64,000 bases of DNA from Rariloculus sp963665575 (GTDB lineage: Bacteria > Pseudomonadota > Gammaproteobacteria > Steroidobacterales > Rariloculaceae). Both the position numbers and the translations under genes were made by a program. This document shows positions 16,996 to 24,702 of the stretch, piece after piece (the stretch's first letter is position 1; each line of letters begins with the position of its first letter). The notes under the pieces are model-generated. The model was not told the DNA's origin and did not search any database. It saw only the letters and a program-made list of their open reading frames with translations. The DNA lies in assembly GCA_963665575.2 (NCBI GenBank), contig CAXXDW010000005.1, positions 310,001 to 374,000 on the forward strand, given 5' to 3'.

Positions 16996-17508
16996 GTGGC
17001 GGCCGCGCGCGAACGCACCGAGGTCCGATTGTTCTGTCTGGTGCTCGCGCACACCGGTTGCAGGCTGGCGGTGGCACTGAAACTGACCGCCCGGCACGTG
17101 GATCTAGAACGCAAGTCCCTCACGTTCCGGACGCTCAAACAGCGTCAGGCGGTCCGCCACCGTAGCGTCCCGATTCCTGCCGCACTGCTCGATACGCTCG
17201 AGCTCGTGCACCGGATCCGCCGCCAGGACCGGCGCACCGCGGCCGGCCGAAAAGCACCGCGACTCTGGACGTGGGGACGCACCCATGCTTACCAGCACGT
17301 CAAGGGCGCCATTCGCGCCGCCGGCATCGAGGGCTCGAACGCCACCCCGAAAGGCCTGCGTCACGGGTTCGGCGTGCGCGCCGCCGCCATGCGCCAGCCG
17401 CGCCTGGTCCAGAAATGGCTCGGGCACCGCTCGCTCGACACCACCGCCATCTACATGGACGCGCGCGACGAGGAAGAACGGGAACTGGCCAGACGCATGT
17501 GGCGCTGA
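16996..17508 (+). CDS. FimB-like small tyrosine recombinase, 5' end damaged
   Basis: A 170-aa catalytic domain with Arg (HTGCRLAVALKL), Lys (LKQRQAVRHRSVPI region), box II (GLRHGFGVRAAA) and His/Tyr (WLGHRSLDTTAIYMD). The frame continues upstream as AGERKYLTADEIERF, the usual opening of this short integrase family, but meets an in-frame TAG at 16942-16944. A GTG at 16929 before that TAG may be the original start. Only the weak GTG at 16996 remains. It is either N-terminally shortened or a pseudogene. Confidence 0.6.
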   Translation: MAAARERTEVRLFCLVLAHTGCRLAVALKLTARHVDLERKSLTFRTLKQRQAVRHRSVPIPAALLDTLELVHRIRRQDRRTAAGRKAPRLWTWGRTHAYQHVKGAIRAAGIEGSNATPKGLRHGFGVRAAAMRQPRLVQKWLGHRSLDTTAIYMDARDEEERELARRMWR

Positions 17509-17541
17509 ACACCCGTTCGCCGGGAAGGCCGCCGCTACGGG

Positions 17542-17930
17542 CATGATCGAAGGGGTGGGCGAATTCGGTGCGGTGATGGGGAAGCGGAGAAGCCGGCAAG
17601 GCTTGCTGCTCTGGGACCCGAACGTCTATCGAGACGATCTACGACTGACGCTCCCCGGCAAGCCATTCAGGAACATCGACTGGTCGTGGTGCAAGGTGCG
17701 CGAGCGGGCGGAACTCAAGGACGTGGGGATTCAAGACCTGAGACACTTGTTCGCCTCCCGCGCGCTGGCACTCGGGGAGAGTCTCCCAGTGATCGGCAAG
17801 CTCCTGGGCCACACCTAGGTGCAGACTACCGCGAGACACGCGCACTTGGCGGAGGAGTCGGTGAAGGAGTCCGCCGCTCGGATCGACGCCAGTATTGGCG
17901 ACGATATCTTGCGTGCGTCGCGCGGGGGAA
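17542..17930 (+). pseudogene. Tyrosine recombinase remnant with amber mutation
   Basis: Translation gives QDLRHLFASRALALGESL, then KLLGHT, a TAG at 17816-17818, and VQTTARHAHLAEESVKES in the same frame. The usual motif is GHTQVQTTARYAHL, so the TAG replaces a CAG by a single change, and the expected Tyr nucleophile reads His (ARHAHL). The region upstream of box II lacks the normal catalytic Arg segment, so there is also an internal deletion. It ends just before the McrB-like gene and probably marks an old island boundary. Confidence 0.8.
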
Positions 17931-18002
17931 ACGGCTGAATTCAAAAGCTTGCGTCGCACTTGGTACACTCACGATGAAACGCACCGTGCGGGAGATGGCG
18001 AA

Positions 18003-20273
18003 TTGGTTGACCTCAGAAACGACGAGGAATTGAAGCAGGCGTGCTCGGATGTCGTGGAAAATGCACCGACGGACTCCGGCTACGTACAGTGGGGTAACGA
18101 TTTGCGCGAGTTCCTGGCCGAAGTGCGCACAGCAGATTTTCAGACACGCGCGAGCGAAGAGTTCCAGCGGAGAATCTGGGACGACAACCCTGTTTCTTCT
18201 CAAGGGCAGGGAAACATTCCAGTTGACGCGGCCATCGCGGATCCGGAATTTCGAAACTGGCTTGCGGAGCGATCCATGGAACGTCTGCCGGACTCGCCTG
18301 AACGCAGGAAGGCAGCGCTGGACAATTTGTACGACGAGTTGGAAGAGAAGGTGTGCCAGTACACGAACCGCACGCCGCGCTTGAAGATCTACAGGGTGCT
18401 GGCGGGATTTTTGCCGTCCGATTTCACCACGGTGGCCTACATTGACAGGATGAAGCGCCTGCATGCGGCCATGTTCGGTGACCGAGGCGGCTCTGGGCCG
18501 TCCTGCCACTCCAATATCCTTCGGCGACTGGACGAAGTTCGAGGACCGGCGCCGGCGGAAGATGACATCGATGGAATAGTCGACCGGATGCGGCTGCCAT
18601 GGATGTTGGACCAGCACTGTGTCGCTCCGTCGGACGACGAAAGAACCGTGACCCCGCAAGTTCTTCCCGGAGAGGAAAGGCTCGTGCCATTGCCGGCTGC
18701 CAGAAGAAGGAAGGGACTGACGGGAATTTCAGGAGGTCGCGAGGCGTTGCTGAACATTCTCGAGTTCTGCCGCGACGGAGTCACGCGCGAAGAACTTGTG
18801 AGTCATGTGAAGACCGTCAATCCCAATCTGAAGGAAAGTTCGATCGGGACTCAGATCAACGTCATTGCAAGCGAGTATAAGTGCCTGAAGTCCGACGGAA
18901 ATCGATTTGTGCTTACGGACCGCGGACATGCGTTCCTGGAATCGGACGATCCCGAGGTACTGATGGACTGGCTCGTCACCAGAATCCTGGGCGTCGACCA
19001 TGCTTTGGTGATTCTGCGAGACGAGACCCGCTGTTCATGGCAGGAATTGGTGCGACGGATTCAAGCAGTGAACCCCGGCTGGACGAGTACGTGGGGGCCG
19101 CAAGCAATCATCAGGGAGCTTCGAGCACTCGATATGTTGGACCTTGATGACGGCAATTTCTTCTTTCTGAGCGATGCAGGGAAAGAATGGGCGCAACGAA
19201 TTCACTGGCAGCCGGAAGCGCTGGAACCGCCTCGGACGCAGTCTGATGATTTGATCGCAGTACCGGTCGACCCCGAACCCGTTTCGATCAGTACGCCCGC
19301 GTTTACCGACATATGCGATGACATTGCGCAACGTGGACATTTTCCAGGGCGGGTGATCCGAAAGCTTCACGCGGGCTTGTGGGCGAACGAGCGTCGGCAT
19401 TTTGCCGTTCTCACGGGGCTTTCAGGTTCAGGGAAGACGTTGCTCGCACGGGCTTATGGGAAGGCCATCGCGGGCGAGGACGGCGGAAGCGACCGCCACT
19501 TGTGCACCGTGCCGGTACAGCCTGGATGGTACGACCCGTCCGCGCTACTGGGGTACGTCAACCCGTTGCAGGGTGACTCCTACGTTCGCACGCCTTTTCT
19601 GGAGTTTCTGATTGCCGCTACGGATGCGCCGGATCGGCCGTTCACCGTGGTTCTGGACGAGATGAACCTGTCCCGCCCCGAGCAGTACCTTGCGCCCATC
19701 CTTTCGGCGATGGAAACCGGGGAGGCACTGACGCTGCACCGAGAGGGAGAATTGTTCGACGGCGTACCCACTCACATCAGATATCCGAGCAACCTGGTGA
19801 TCATCGGAACGGTGAACATGGACGAAACCACTCACGGTATTTCGGACAAAGTCCTGGACCGGGCGTTCACCATCGAGTTTTGGGACGTCGATCTGGAGGC
19901 CTATCCCCGTTGGGGAAAGCGGGACCTTTCCGGGGAACAGGAGGACGAGGTTCGTCTGCTATTGACGGATCTGATGGCGAGCCTCCGCCCGACGCGCCTG
20001 CATTTCGGTTGGCGAGTTGTCGACGATGTGCTCGACTACACGAATCACGTGATGGCAGACGGGGGCGCAATCAACCTCGCCACGGTTCTGGATGACGTCG
20101 TCTACGCCAAGGTCCTTCCCAAGTTGCGCGGTGAGGACTCGCCGCGATTTCGCGACGCCCTGAAACAGTCTTCGGAAGTCCTCAATCGGCACCGCTTGGA
20201 AAATTGCGTTCGCAAGGTCAAGGAGTTGTCGGACGACCTTGACTCAACCGGCAGCGCGCGATTCTGGCGATAG
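18003..20273 (+). CDS. McrB-like AAA+ restriction GTPase
   Basis: A 757-aa protein. The N-terminal 230 residues are unassigned. Two winged-helix-like repeats follow (LLNILEFCRDGVTREELVSH and VILRDETRCSWQELVRRI, residues about 240-400). The McrB-type AAA+ domain has Walker A GLSGSGKTLLAR near 470, Walker B VVLDEMNLSRPE near 549 and the McrB signature GTVNMDE near 603. McrB proteins use GTP to translocate DNA for a partner nuclease. The TTG at 18003 with GGGAG upstream is preferred, because further upstream lies the integrase remnant. It is followed after 2 bp by the DUF2357 nuclease gene. Confidence 0.85.
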   Translation: MVDLRNDEELKQACSDVVENAPTDSGYVQWGNDLREFLAEVRTADFQTRASEEFQRRIWDDNPVSSQGQGNIPVDAAIADPEFRNWLAERSMERLPDSPERRKAALDNLYDELEEKVCQYTNRTPRLKIYRVLAGFLPSDFTTVAYIDRMKRLHAAMFGDRGGSGPSCHSNILRRLDEVRGPAPAEDDIDGIVDRMRLPWMLDQHCVAPSDDERTVTPQVLPGEERLVPLPAARRRKGLTGISGGREALLNILEFCRDGVTREELVSHVKTVNPNLKESSIGTQINVIASEYKCLKSDGNRFVLTDRGHAFLESDDPEVLMDWLVTRILGVDHALVILRDETRCSWQELVRRIQAVNPGWTSTWGPQAIIRELRALDMLDLDDGNFFFLSDAGKEWAQRIHWQPEALEPPRTQSDDLIAVPVDPEPVSISTPAFTDICDDIAQRGHFPGRVIRKLHAGLWANERRHFAVLTGLSGSGKTLLARAYGKAIAGEDGGSDRHLCTVPVQPGWYDPSALLGYVNPLQGDSYVRTPFLEFLIAATDAPDRPFTVVLDEMNLSRPEQYLAPILSAMETGEALTLHREGELFDGVPTHIRYPSNLVIIGTVNMDETTHGISDKVLDRAFTIEFWDVDLEAYPRWGKRDLSGEQEDEVRLLLTDLMASLRPTRLHFGWRVVDDVLDYTNHVMADGGAINLATVLDDVVYAKVLPKLRGEDSPRFRDALKQSSEVLNRHRLENCVRKVKELSDDLDSTGSARFWR

Positions 20274-20275
20274 CT

Positions 20276-21856
20276 GTGGCGGGAGATTCGACAGATCTCC
20301 ACGTTCGTTCATTGTCGGATGATCCTCGAAGTCCGATGACTTGGCGAATTGGCGCGGACGATGTGGCCGTTGGGTTTCGCGAAGGCGGCAAGTATCGGCT
20401 ACGGAAAACGGCCGAAGGCGACCGGCTCTTGATCGATGACGAGATTCTCCAAACTGACGGCAGCGATTGGGTCTGGAGTCCCGGGTTCTACGCGGGACAA
20501 GTGCGCGCCGAACTGCTTGGTCCCGGTGATCGCACCCGCGCGACCTACCTGCTGGATGTATCTCCGCATCCCCAGAAGCTGGGGCGCGACATGTTTGAGG
20601 CGATGCTCGAACGGATATGGGCGTTCGACCCCGGTTTGGTGCTGGGCACCGAACCCGCCGCATCGCCGATAGGGCACGAGGCTGCCATTTCTGAACCATG
20701 GCTCGAGTATGCTCGGCTGCGCGCATATGGAGACCGGTTCGTGCGAGCGCTGTCGGCCATCTCGCGCCAGCCGCTGAGGGAATTGCGGGCCGAAAGAGCG
20801 CACTTGCCGTTGCCGCAGGTTCGCCGCGCTGACCGGCAGACGGCCCTGGCCGCGCTCGGAAGCGCACAGCTACTGAAGGCGCTGGGCGCTGGGGAACACG
20901 CCCCGACACCGACAGGCGCGATGCCCCACTTCGATGTACCGGTCGCCCGCGAAACGCTCGACGGCGCTGCCAACCGTTGTATTGCTGCCATTACTCACGA
21001 AGTATCCCGCCGTGCTGTCCGGCTCCGGGATGAACTTCAGTCGATCGTGGAGAACGAGCCCGAGTCGACAACGCGCACCGCCCTTGCCGCCCGCTGGCCG
21101 CGCCGCCGCGAGTTTATTGATCGCTTGATGGCGCGATTGCGCCACTTTCAGCGCATCCCGCCGTTGGCCAACGTGAAGCGGCGGGAGATCTCGGCTGCGG
21201 GATTGAACGCGGTTTCCGCGGATCCCGCGTATTCAAACGCTTACGGATCGGGTTGGAGGATTCTGCGGCGTGGCGCCGAGGGTCCGCCTCAGGCTGAACG
21301 CATGTGGATATCGCCAACGTGGGAGATCTACGAACGATGGTGTTTCGTTCAGCTCTGCGATGCAGTGCGGGAGGCCAAACCGGAATATAGCTGGTCGAAA
21401 CTGCGAAGCAACAAGTGGAAGGCGACGGTGGCGCTGAGGGGTTCAAGGAGCGGAACCCGGAGCATCGAACTCTTGCTGCAGCCAAGGTTTCCAGCGGGCG
21501 ATCAAAGTCCGAACAGCGGCTTCAGATCGATTTCCGGTGCACGCGAACCCGATATTGTGCTGACTCGGTCTGACGGGGACATGCGGAAGTGGTACGTGCT
21601 CGACGCGAAATACCGAACCGGGCGGTCCAACATTCTGGAGGCGATGGGGTCCGCGCATGTTTACAGGGATGCGCTGCGTTGGAACGGGCGACGGCCCGAA
21701 AGCGCCGTGCTGTTGGTGCCTCGTGCAGGCGACGCTGAGTGGTTGGAGCAGCCGGACTTTATCGGAAGGCATCGCGTGGGCGTTTGCGCACTTGATCCGG
21801 AAGCTGAGCCTCAAGGGGTTCTGGATCTGTGGTTTGCAGGCGCTCCGGTTCGATAG
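20276..21856 (+). CDS. DUF2357-type McrC-like nuclease
   Basis: A 526-aa partner of the McrB-like motor. The central and C-terminal part has the DUF2357 signature WISPTWEIYERWCFVQLCDAV and a PD-(D/E)xK site, EPDIVL near residue 424 and VLDAKYR near 442, typical of McrC-like nucleases. The pair should form a type IV, modification-dependent restriction system, with the substrate modification unknown. GTG start 2 bp after the McrB stop; no separate Shine-Dalgarno, so probably coupled. The N-terminal 250 residues may be the recognition or assembly region. Confidence 0.85.
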   Translation: MAGDSTDLHVRSLSDDPRSPMTWRIGADDVAVGFREGGKYRLRKTAEGDRLLIDDEILQTDGSDWVWSPGFYAGQVRAELLGPGDRTRATYLLDVSPHPQKLGRDMFEAMLERIWAFDPGLVLGTEPAASPIGHEAAISEPWLEYARLRAYGDRFVRALSAISRQPLRELRAERAHLPLPQVRRADRQTALAALGSAQLLKALGAGEHAPTPTGAMPHFDVPVARETLDGAANRCIAAITHEVSRRAVRLRDELQSIVENEPESTTRTALAARWPRRREFIDRLMARLRHFQRIPPLANVKRREISAAGLNAVSADPAYSNAYGSGWRILRRGAEGPPQAERMWISPTWEIYERWCFVQLCDAVREAKPEYSWSKLRSNKWKATVALRGSRSGTRSIELLLQPRFPAGDQSPNSGFRSISGAREPDIVLTRSDGDMRKWYVLDAKYRTGRSNILEAMGSAHVYRDALRWNGRRPESAVLLVPRAGDAEWLEQPDFIGRHRVGVCALDPEAEPQGVLDLWFAGAPVR

Positions 21857-22329
21857 ACGGCGTGTACCGGCGATCGGATGTTGCGGTGAGACGAGACGAC
21901 CAAGATCGTTCTCACAAACCACAATAGCGATCTGCCCGACCGGCAGGTTCGCGTGATCGAAGCTGACGGTCTTGGGATTTACTCCTGCAATCCTTCCCAA
22001 TTCTCGGTACTGAATAGCAAGTCTTCCGCTACGCGTTCCGAGCCCGTATCGGGCGGATTGTTGAAGCACAGGGGAACCCATCGAGAAACGGCATCGTCGA
22101 CAGTGGAACATTCACGGAGTACAGCGTGCTGGATCGGCCATCTCGGGCGCGAGAACATCAAGCTATATGCCAAGCCCCACTTGGGACTCCCAGATTAGAC
22201 GCTCAGACCCTTGTCCAGTCTCGATCGGGATTCCGCTTTGCTTTAGATTCTTGATCTCATATGAGACTCTCTGTTGCTATGTGATTGTTTTTATTGGCAC
22301 CCTGGGGTTAATTACAAGTACCCGTGGGG
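21857..22329. other. Gene-free stretch after the McrBC-like pair
   Basis: No coding frame with recognisable motifs. A minus-strand frame continues from the antisense side of the DUF2357 gene to 22111 but looks like a shadow. The stretch ends in a broken toxin-antitoxin locus, so it is probably degraded island DNA. Confidence 0.4.
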
Positions 22330-22553
22330 ACGCCACCTTGCTGCGGTCCTTTCCGGCTAAGGCGGCTCATCCGAAGCCGCTCCGGGATCAGCTCGGCATG
22401 AACCACAACGTGGAGGTCGAGATCGCGCCGATAGGGGAAGGTCTACTCATCCGTAAGCGAACCACGGCGCAGCACCCGGTTGAACGCGTCTATGCGATTC
22501 TGGGTCGAGGCGGTAGCACGGACCGCGATCTCGAGGCGATTCGCGGAAGGTGA
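22330..22553 (+). pseudogene. VapB/AbrB-type antitoxin, 5' truncated
   Basis: The frame encodes PAKAAHPKPLRDQLGMNHNVEVEIAPIGEGLLIRKR, clearly the swapped-hairpin AbrB fold in which AKGQVTIPKPLRDQLG is typical. A few residues of the first strand are missing and no in-frame start with a ribosome site precedes it. It continues to the usual antitoxin tail (VERVYAILGRGG) and ends in a TGA that overlaps a GTG, as VapB-VapC pairs do. Confidence 0.65.
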
Positions 22554-22972
22554 TTACGGCAGTCGACACCGGCAATCCATTCTACCCGGTCGTATTCCGT
22601 TGCAATGGCGTACCCGTCGCCAGGTATGGTTTGTTTCAGGCTAAGCGGCCGGTCGGCTGCTGGATTGACCGTTACAACTACGGGCAGACTGTTCCCGGTT
22701 CGAAGGCTGAAGGACCAATTCGGTCTGCGATGGAGTCCGGCCGATGGGTTTGGCAGCATGACCGCGACTGGCGTCAGTTCCCCAATACGTCGCTGCCAAA
22801 CTGTCAAGCGAGTGGGGTCCACTTCCGCTTTCCGGATAATGGATTCCGGCTCGACAAGCTCGTCGAACGGACGGGCTTGTCGAACATCGGGCGCAAACTG
22901 CCGGTGGTCGGCGGGCTGCTACTTGCGGCGACGATCATCCTCGCCAATTACCTCACCAGTAACCGACATTGA
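22550..22972 (+). pseudogene. VapC toxin remnant joined to unrelated sequence
   Basis: The frame opens with GTG overlapping the antitoxin stop and reads VITAVDTGN, the start of a PIN-domain toxin (normally MITAVDTN followed by a strand and helix). After about nine residues PIN homology stops. The rest, 140 aa in total, has no PIN acidic residues and ends in a possible transmembrane helix (VVGGLLLAATIILANYL). A deletion or recombination has replaced the toxin body. An unknown small membrane protein using the VapC start is a weaker alternative. Confidence 0.5.
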
Positions 22973-23086
22973 AGGTGTAGCTGTAGTAATCGGGCCGCAG
23001 GTTTTCCGATATATCGCAACGCTGACCGACAAGCCTAGAATACGGTCTCAGCGGCAACAAGCTCCGCGAAGCGAGGGGATGGCAAC

Positions 23087-24037
23087 ATGAATCGAACTGC
23101 AATCGTGTGTTCAATTGTCTCGGGAGTTCTTGTTGGCGCCGCGGCCGAAGCCCAGGCGCCGTCACGTCCGGGTGGCGAAGCTTCGCCGGATACGCCCGGC
23201 ACGGGACCGTTTCCCGCCGTGAAGCTGATCGAGCCCGGCCTGTCCGATCAGGTCGTCTACAGGCCCGACGATCTCGACCGCCTCGGCGACACCAGGCTCG
23301 GCGTCTATGTTTTCGGAAACGGCGGCTGTAGCGACGATGCGGCAAGTTCCCGCTTGCATCTGCTGGAAGTCGCTTCGCACGGCTACCTCGCTATCGCACC
23401 CGGCGGCATCCATAGCGGGCCGGATGCGGCCGAGCGTCCTGCGCAAGCCTTGAGAATCCGTGAAGCAGAAACGCGCGAGGAGCGCGCGCAGGCCACGCGA
23501 CCACAACAGCTCGCAGAGGCCATAGACTGGGCCCTGGCGATGAACGCCGAGCAGGGGAGCGCCTACTACGGGCTGATCGATCCTGGTGCGATTGCCGTAT
23601 CGGGCTTTAGCTGCGGAGGCTTGCAGGCCTTGCTCAACGCGCGCGATGCCCGGGTCGATACGGCCGTGATCATGAACAGCGGCGTGCTCAATGACGAGGT
23701 CACGCGCCTGGCCGGAATGGATACGACAAAAGCGGTGCTCGACGACCTGCATTTTCCGACGCTCTACGTTCTCGGCGGCCCGTCCGACATCGCCTATGAG
23801 AACGGGATGGACGACTATCGGCGCATCGATCACGTGCCCGTCGCCGTCGCGAACATCGACAAGGGCCATGGCGGGACATACAACGAGCCGAATGGCGGCG
23901 CGGCCGCGCGTGTCGTTGTGAACTGGCTCGAGTGGACGCTGCGCGACGACGCCGGGGCGGCCGCCATGTTCCTGGGCGAGGATTGCGGGCTTTGCAACCA
24001 TCCCGAGTGGGCGTTCGAAAAGAAGCGGCTCGACTGA
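23087..24037 (+). CDS. Secreted alpha/beta hydrolase
   Basis: A 316-aa protein with a signal peptide (IVCSIVSGVLVGAAAEAQA) and the alpha/beta hydrolase nucleophile elbow GFSCGG near residue 178. The likely acid and His are in GGPSDIAYE and DKGHGGTYN. The fold resembles chlorophyllase/dienelactone-type hydrolases. Two cysteine pairs (NGGCS, ECxxCNH-like at the C-terminus) suit an oxidising periplasm. ATG 23087 has GAGGGGATGG upstream. It marks the return to ordinary high-G+C codon use after the island. Substrate unknown. Confidence 0.75.
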   Translation: MNRTAIVCSIVSGVLVGAAAEAQAPSRPGGEASPDTPGTGPFPAVKLIEPGLSDQVVYRPDDLDRLGDTRLGVYVFGNGGCSDDAASSRLHLLEVASHGYLAIAPGGIHSGPDAAERPAQALRIREAETREERAQATRPQQLAEAIDWALAMNAEQGSAYYGLIDPGAIAVSGFSCGGLQALLNARDARVDTAVIMNSGVLNDEVTRLAGMDTTKAVLDDLHFPTLYVLGGPSDIAYENGMDDYRRIDHVPVAVANIDKGHGGTYNEPNGGAAARVVVNWLEWTLRDDAGAAAMFLGEDCGLCNHPEWAFEKKRLD

Positions 24038-24050
24038 GCGGACCAGCCGA

Positions 24051-24683
24051 TTGAGTAACCGGGGCAATGACGAGGCTGCGCCTCCGCTGTGGGGCCTCGT
24101 GCTGGCCGGTGGGGAGAGCCGCAGGATGGGGTTGGACAAGGGACAGCTTGCGTACGCCGGAGAACCGCAGGCGATCCGTACGTGGCGCATGCTCGATTCC
24201 ATCTGCGCGCGCGCCTTCGTGTCGGTCCGGCCGGGGCAGACCGATGCTGAACCCTATTCACGACTCCCGTACATCGTCGACGAGGATCGGACCGCCAAGG
24301 GTCCGGCTGCTGGCCTGATGGCGGCCTGGGAACGATTCGAAGCCGCCGCGTGGCTTGTGCTCGCCACCGACATGCCGTTCGTCGACGGGGCGATACTGCG
24401 GGAACTCATGGGCGAGCGCGACCCGGGCGCGATCGCAACGGCTTTTCGCGGTCGCGACGGCAAGCCCGAGCCGCTGTGCGCGATTTGGGAACCGAGTGCC
24501 CACGACGCTCTGCTGAGCCGCGCACGAACTGGAAGACGCTCGCTGCGCGGCCTGCTCGAGGAGTCCCGGATCCGCTGCGTCGAACTTCCGGACGCATCGA
24601 AGCTCGCGAGCGTGAATACGCCCGAAGACCACGATCGGGTCCGCGCTGCGCTCGACGGCGAAGACGTCCCGCAAGGCCGTTGA
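24051..24683 (+). CDS. mobA: MobA-like nucleotidyltransferase
   Basis: A 210-aa protein with the nucleotidyltransferase signature LVLAGGESRRMGLDKGQL at the N-terminus, then TAKGPAAGLMAAW and LATDMPFVD, matching molybdenum cofactor guanylyltransferase, which attaches GMP to molybdopterin. The C-terminus keeps the NTPEDHDR motif of the family. The TTG start at 24051 is the only one upstream of the signature loop. It sits 13 bp after the hydrolase gene. Related nucleotidyltransferases (MocA type) cannot be excluded. Confidence 0.8.
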   Translation: MSNRGNDEAAPPLWGLVLAGGESRRMGLDKGQLAYAGEPQAIRTWRMLDSICARAFVSVRPGQTDAEPYSRLPYIVDEDRTAKGPAAGLMAAWERFEAAAWLVLATDMPFVDGAILRELMGERDPGAIATAFRGRDGKPEPLCAIWEPSAHDALLSRARTGRRSLRGLLEESRIRCVELPDASKLASVNTPEDHDRVRAALDGEDVPQGR

Positions 24684-24702
24684 ACACAGGGGTTGCCGAG
24701 CC

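Noticed and set aside
16929..17930. Amber codon recoding in the island
   Set aside because: Normal TAG stops occur in neighbouring genes and the second recombinase also lost its Tyr, so decay is more likely. It is kept only as an observation.
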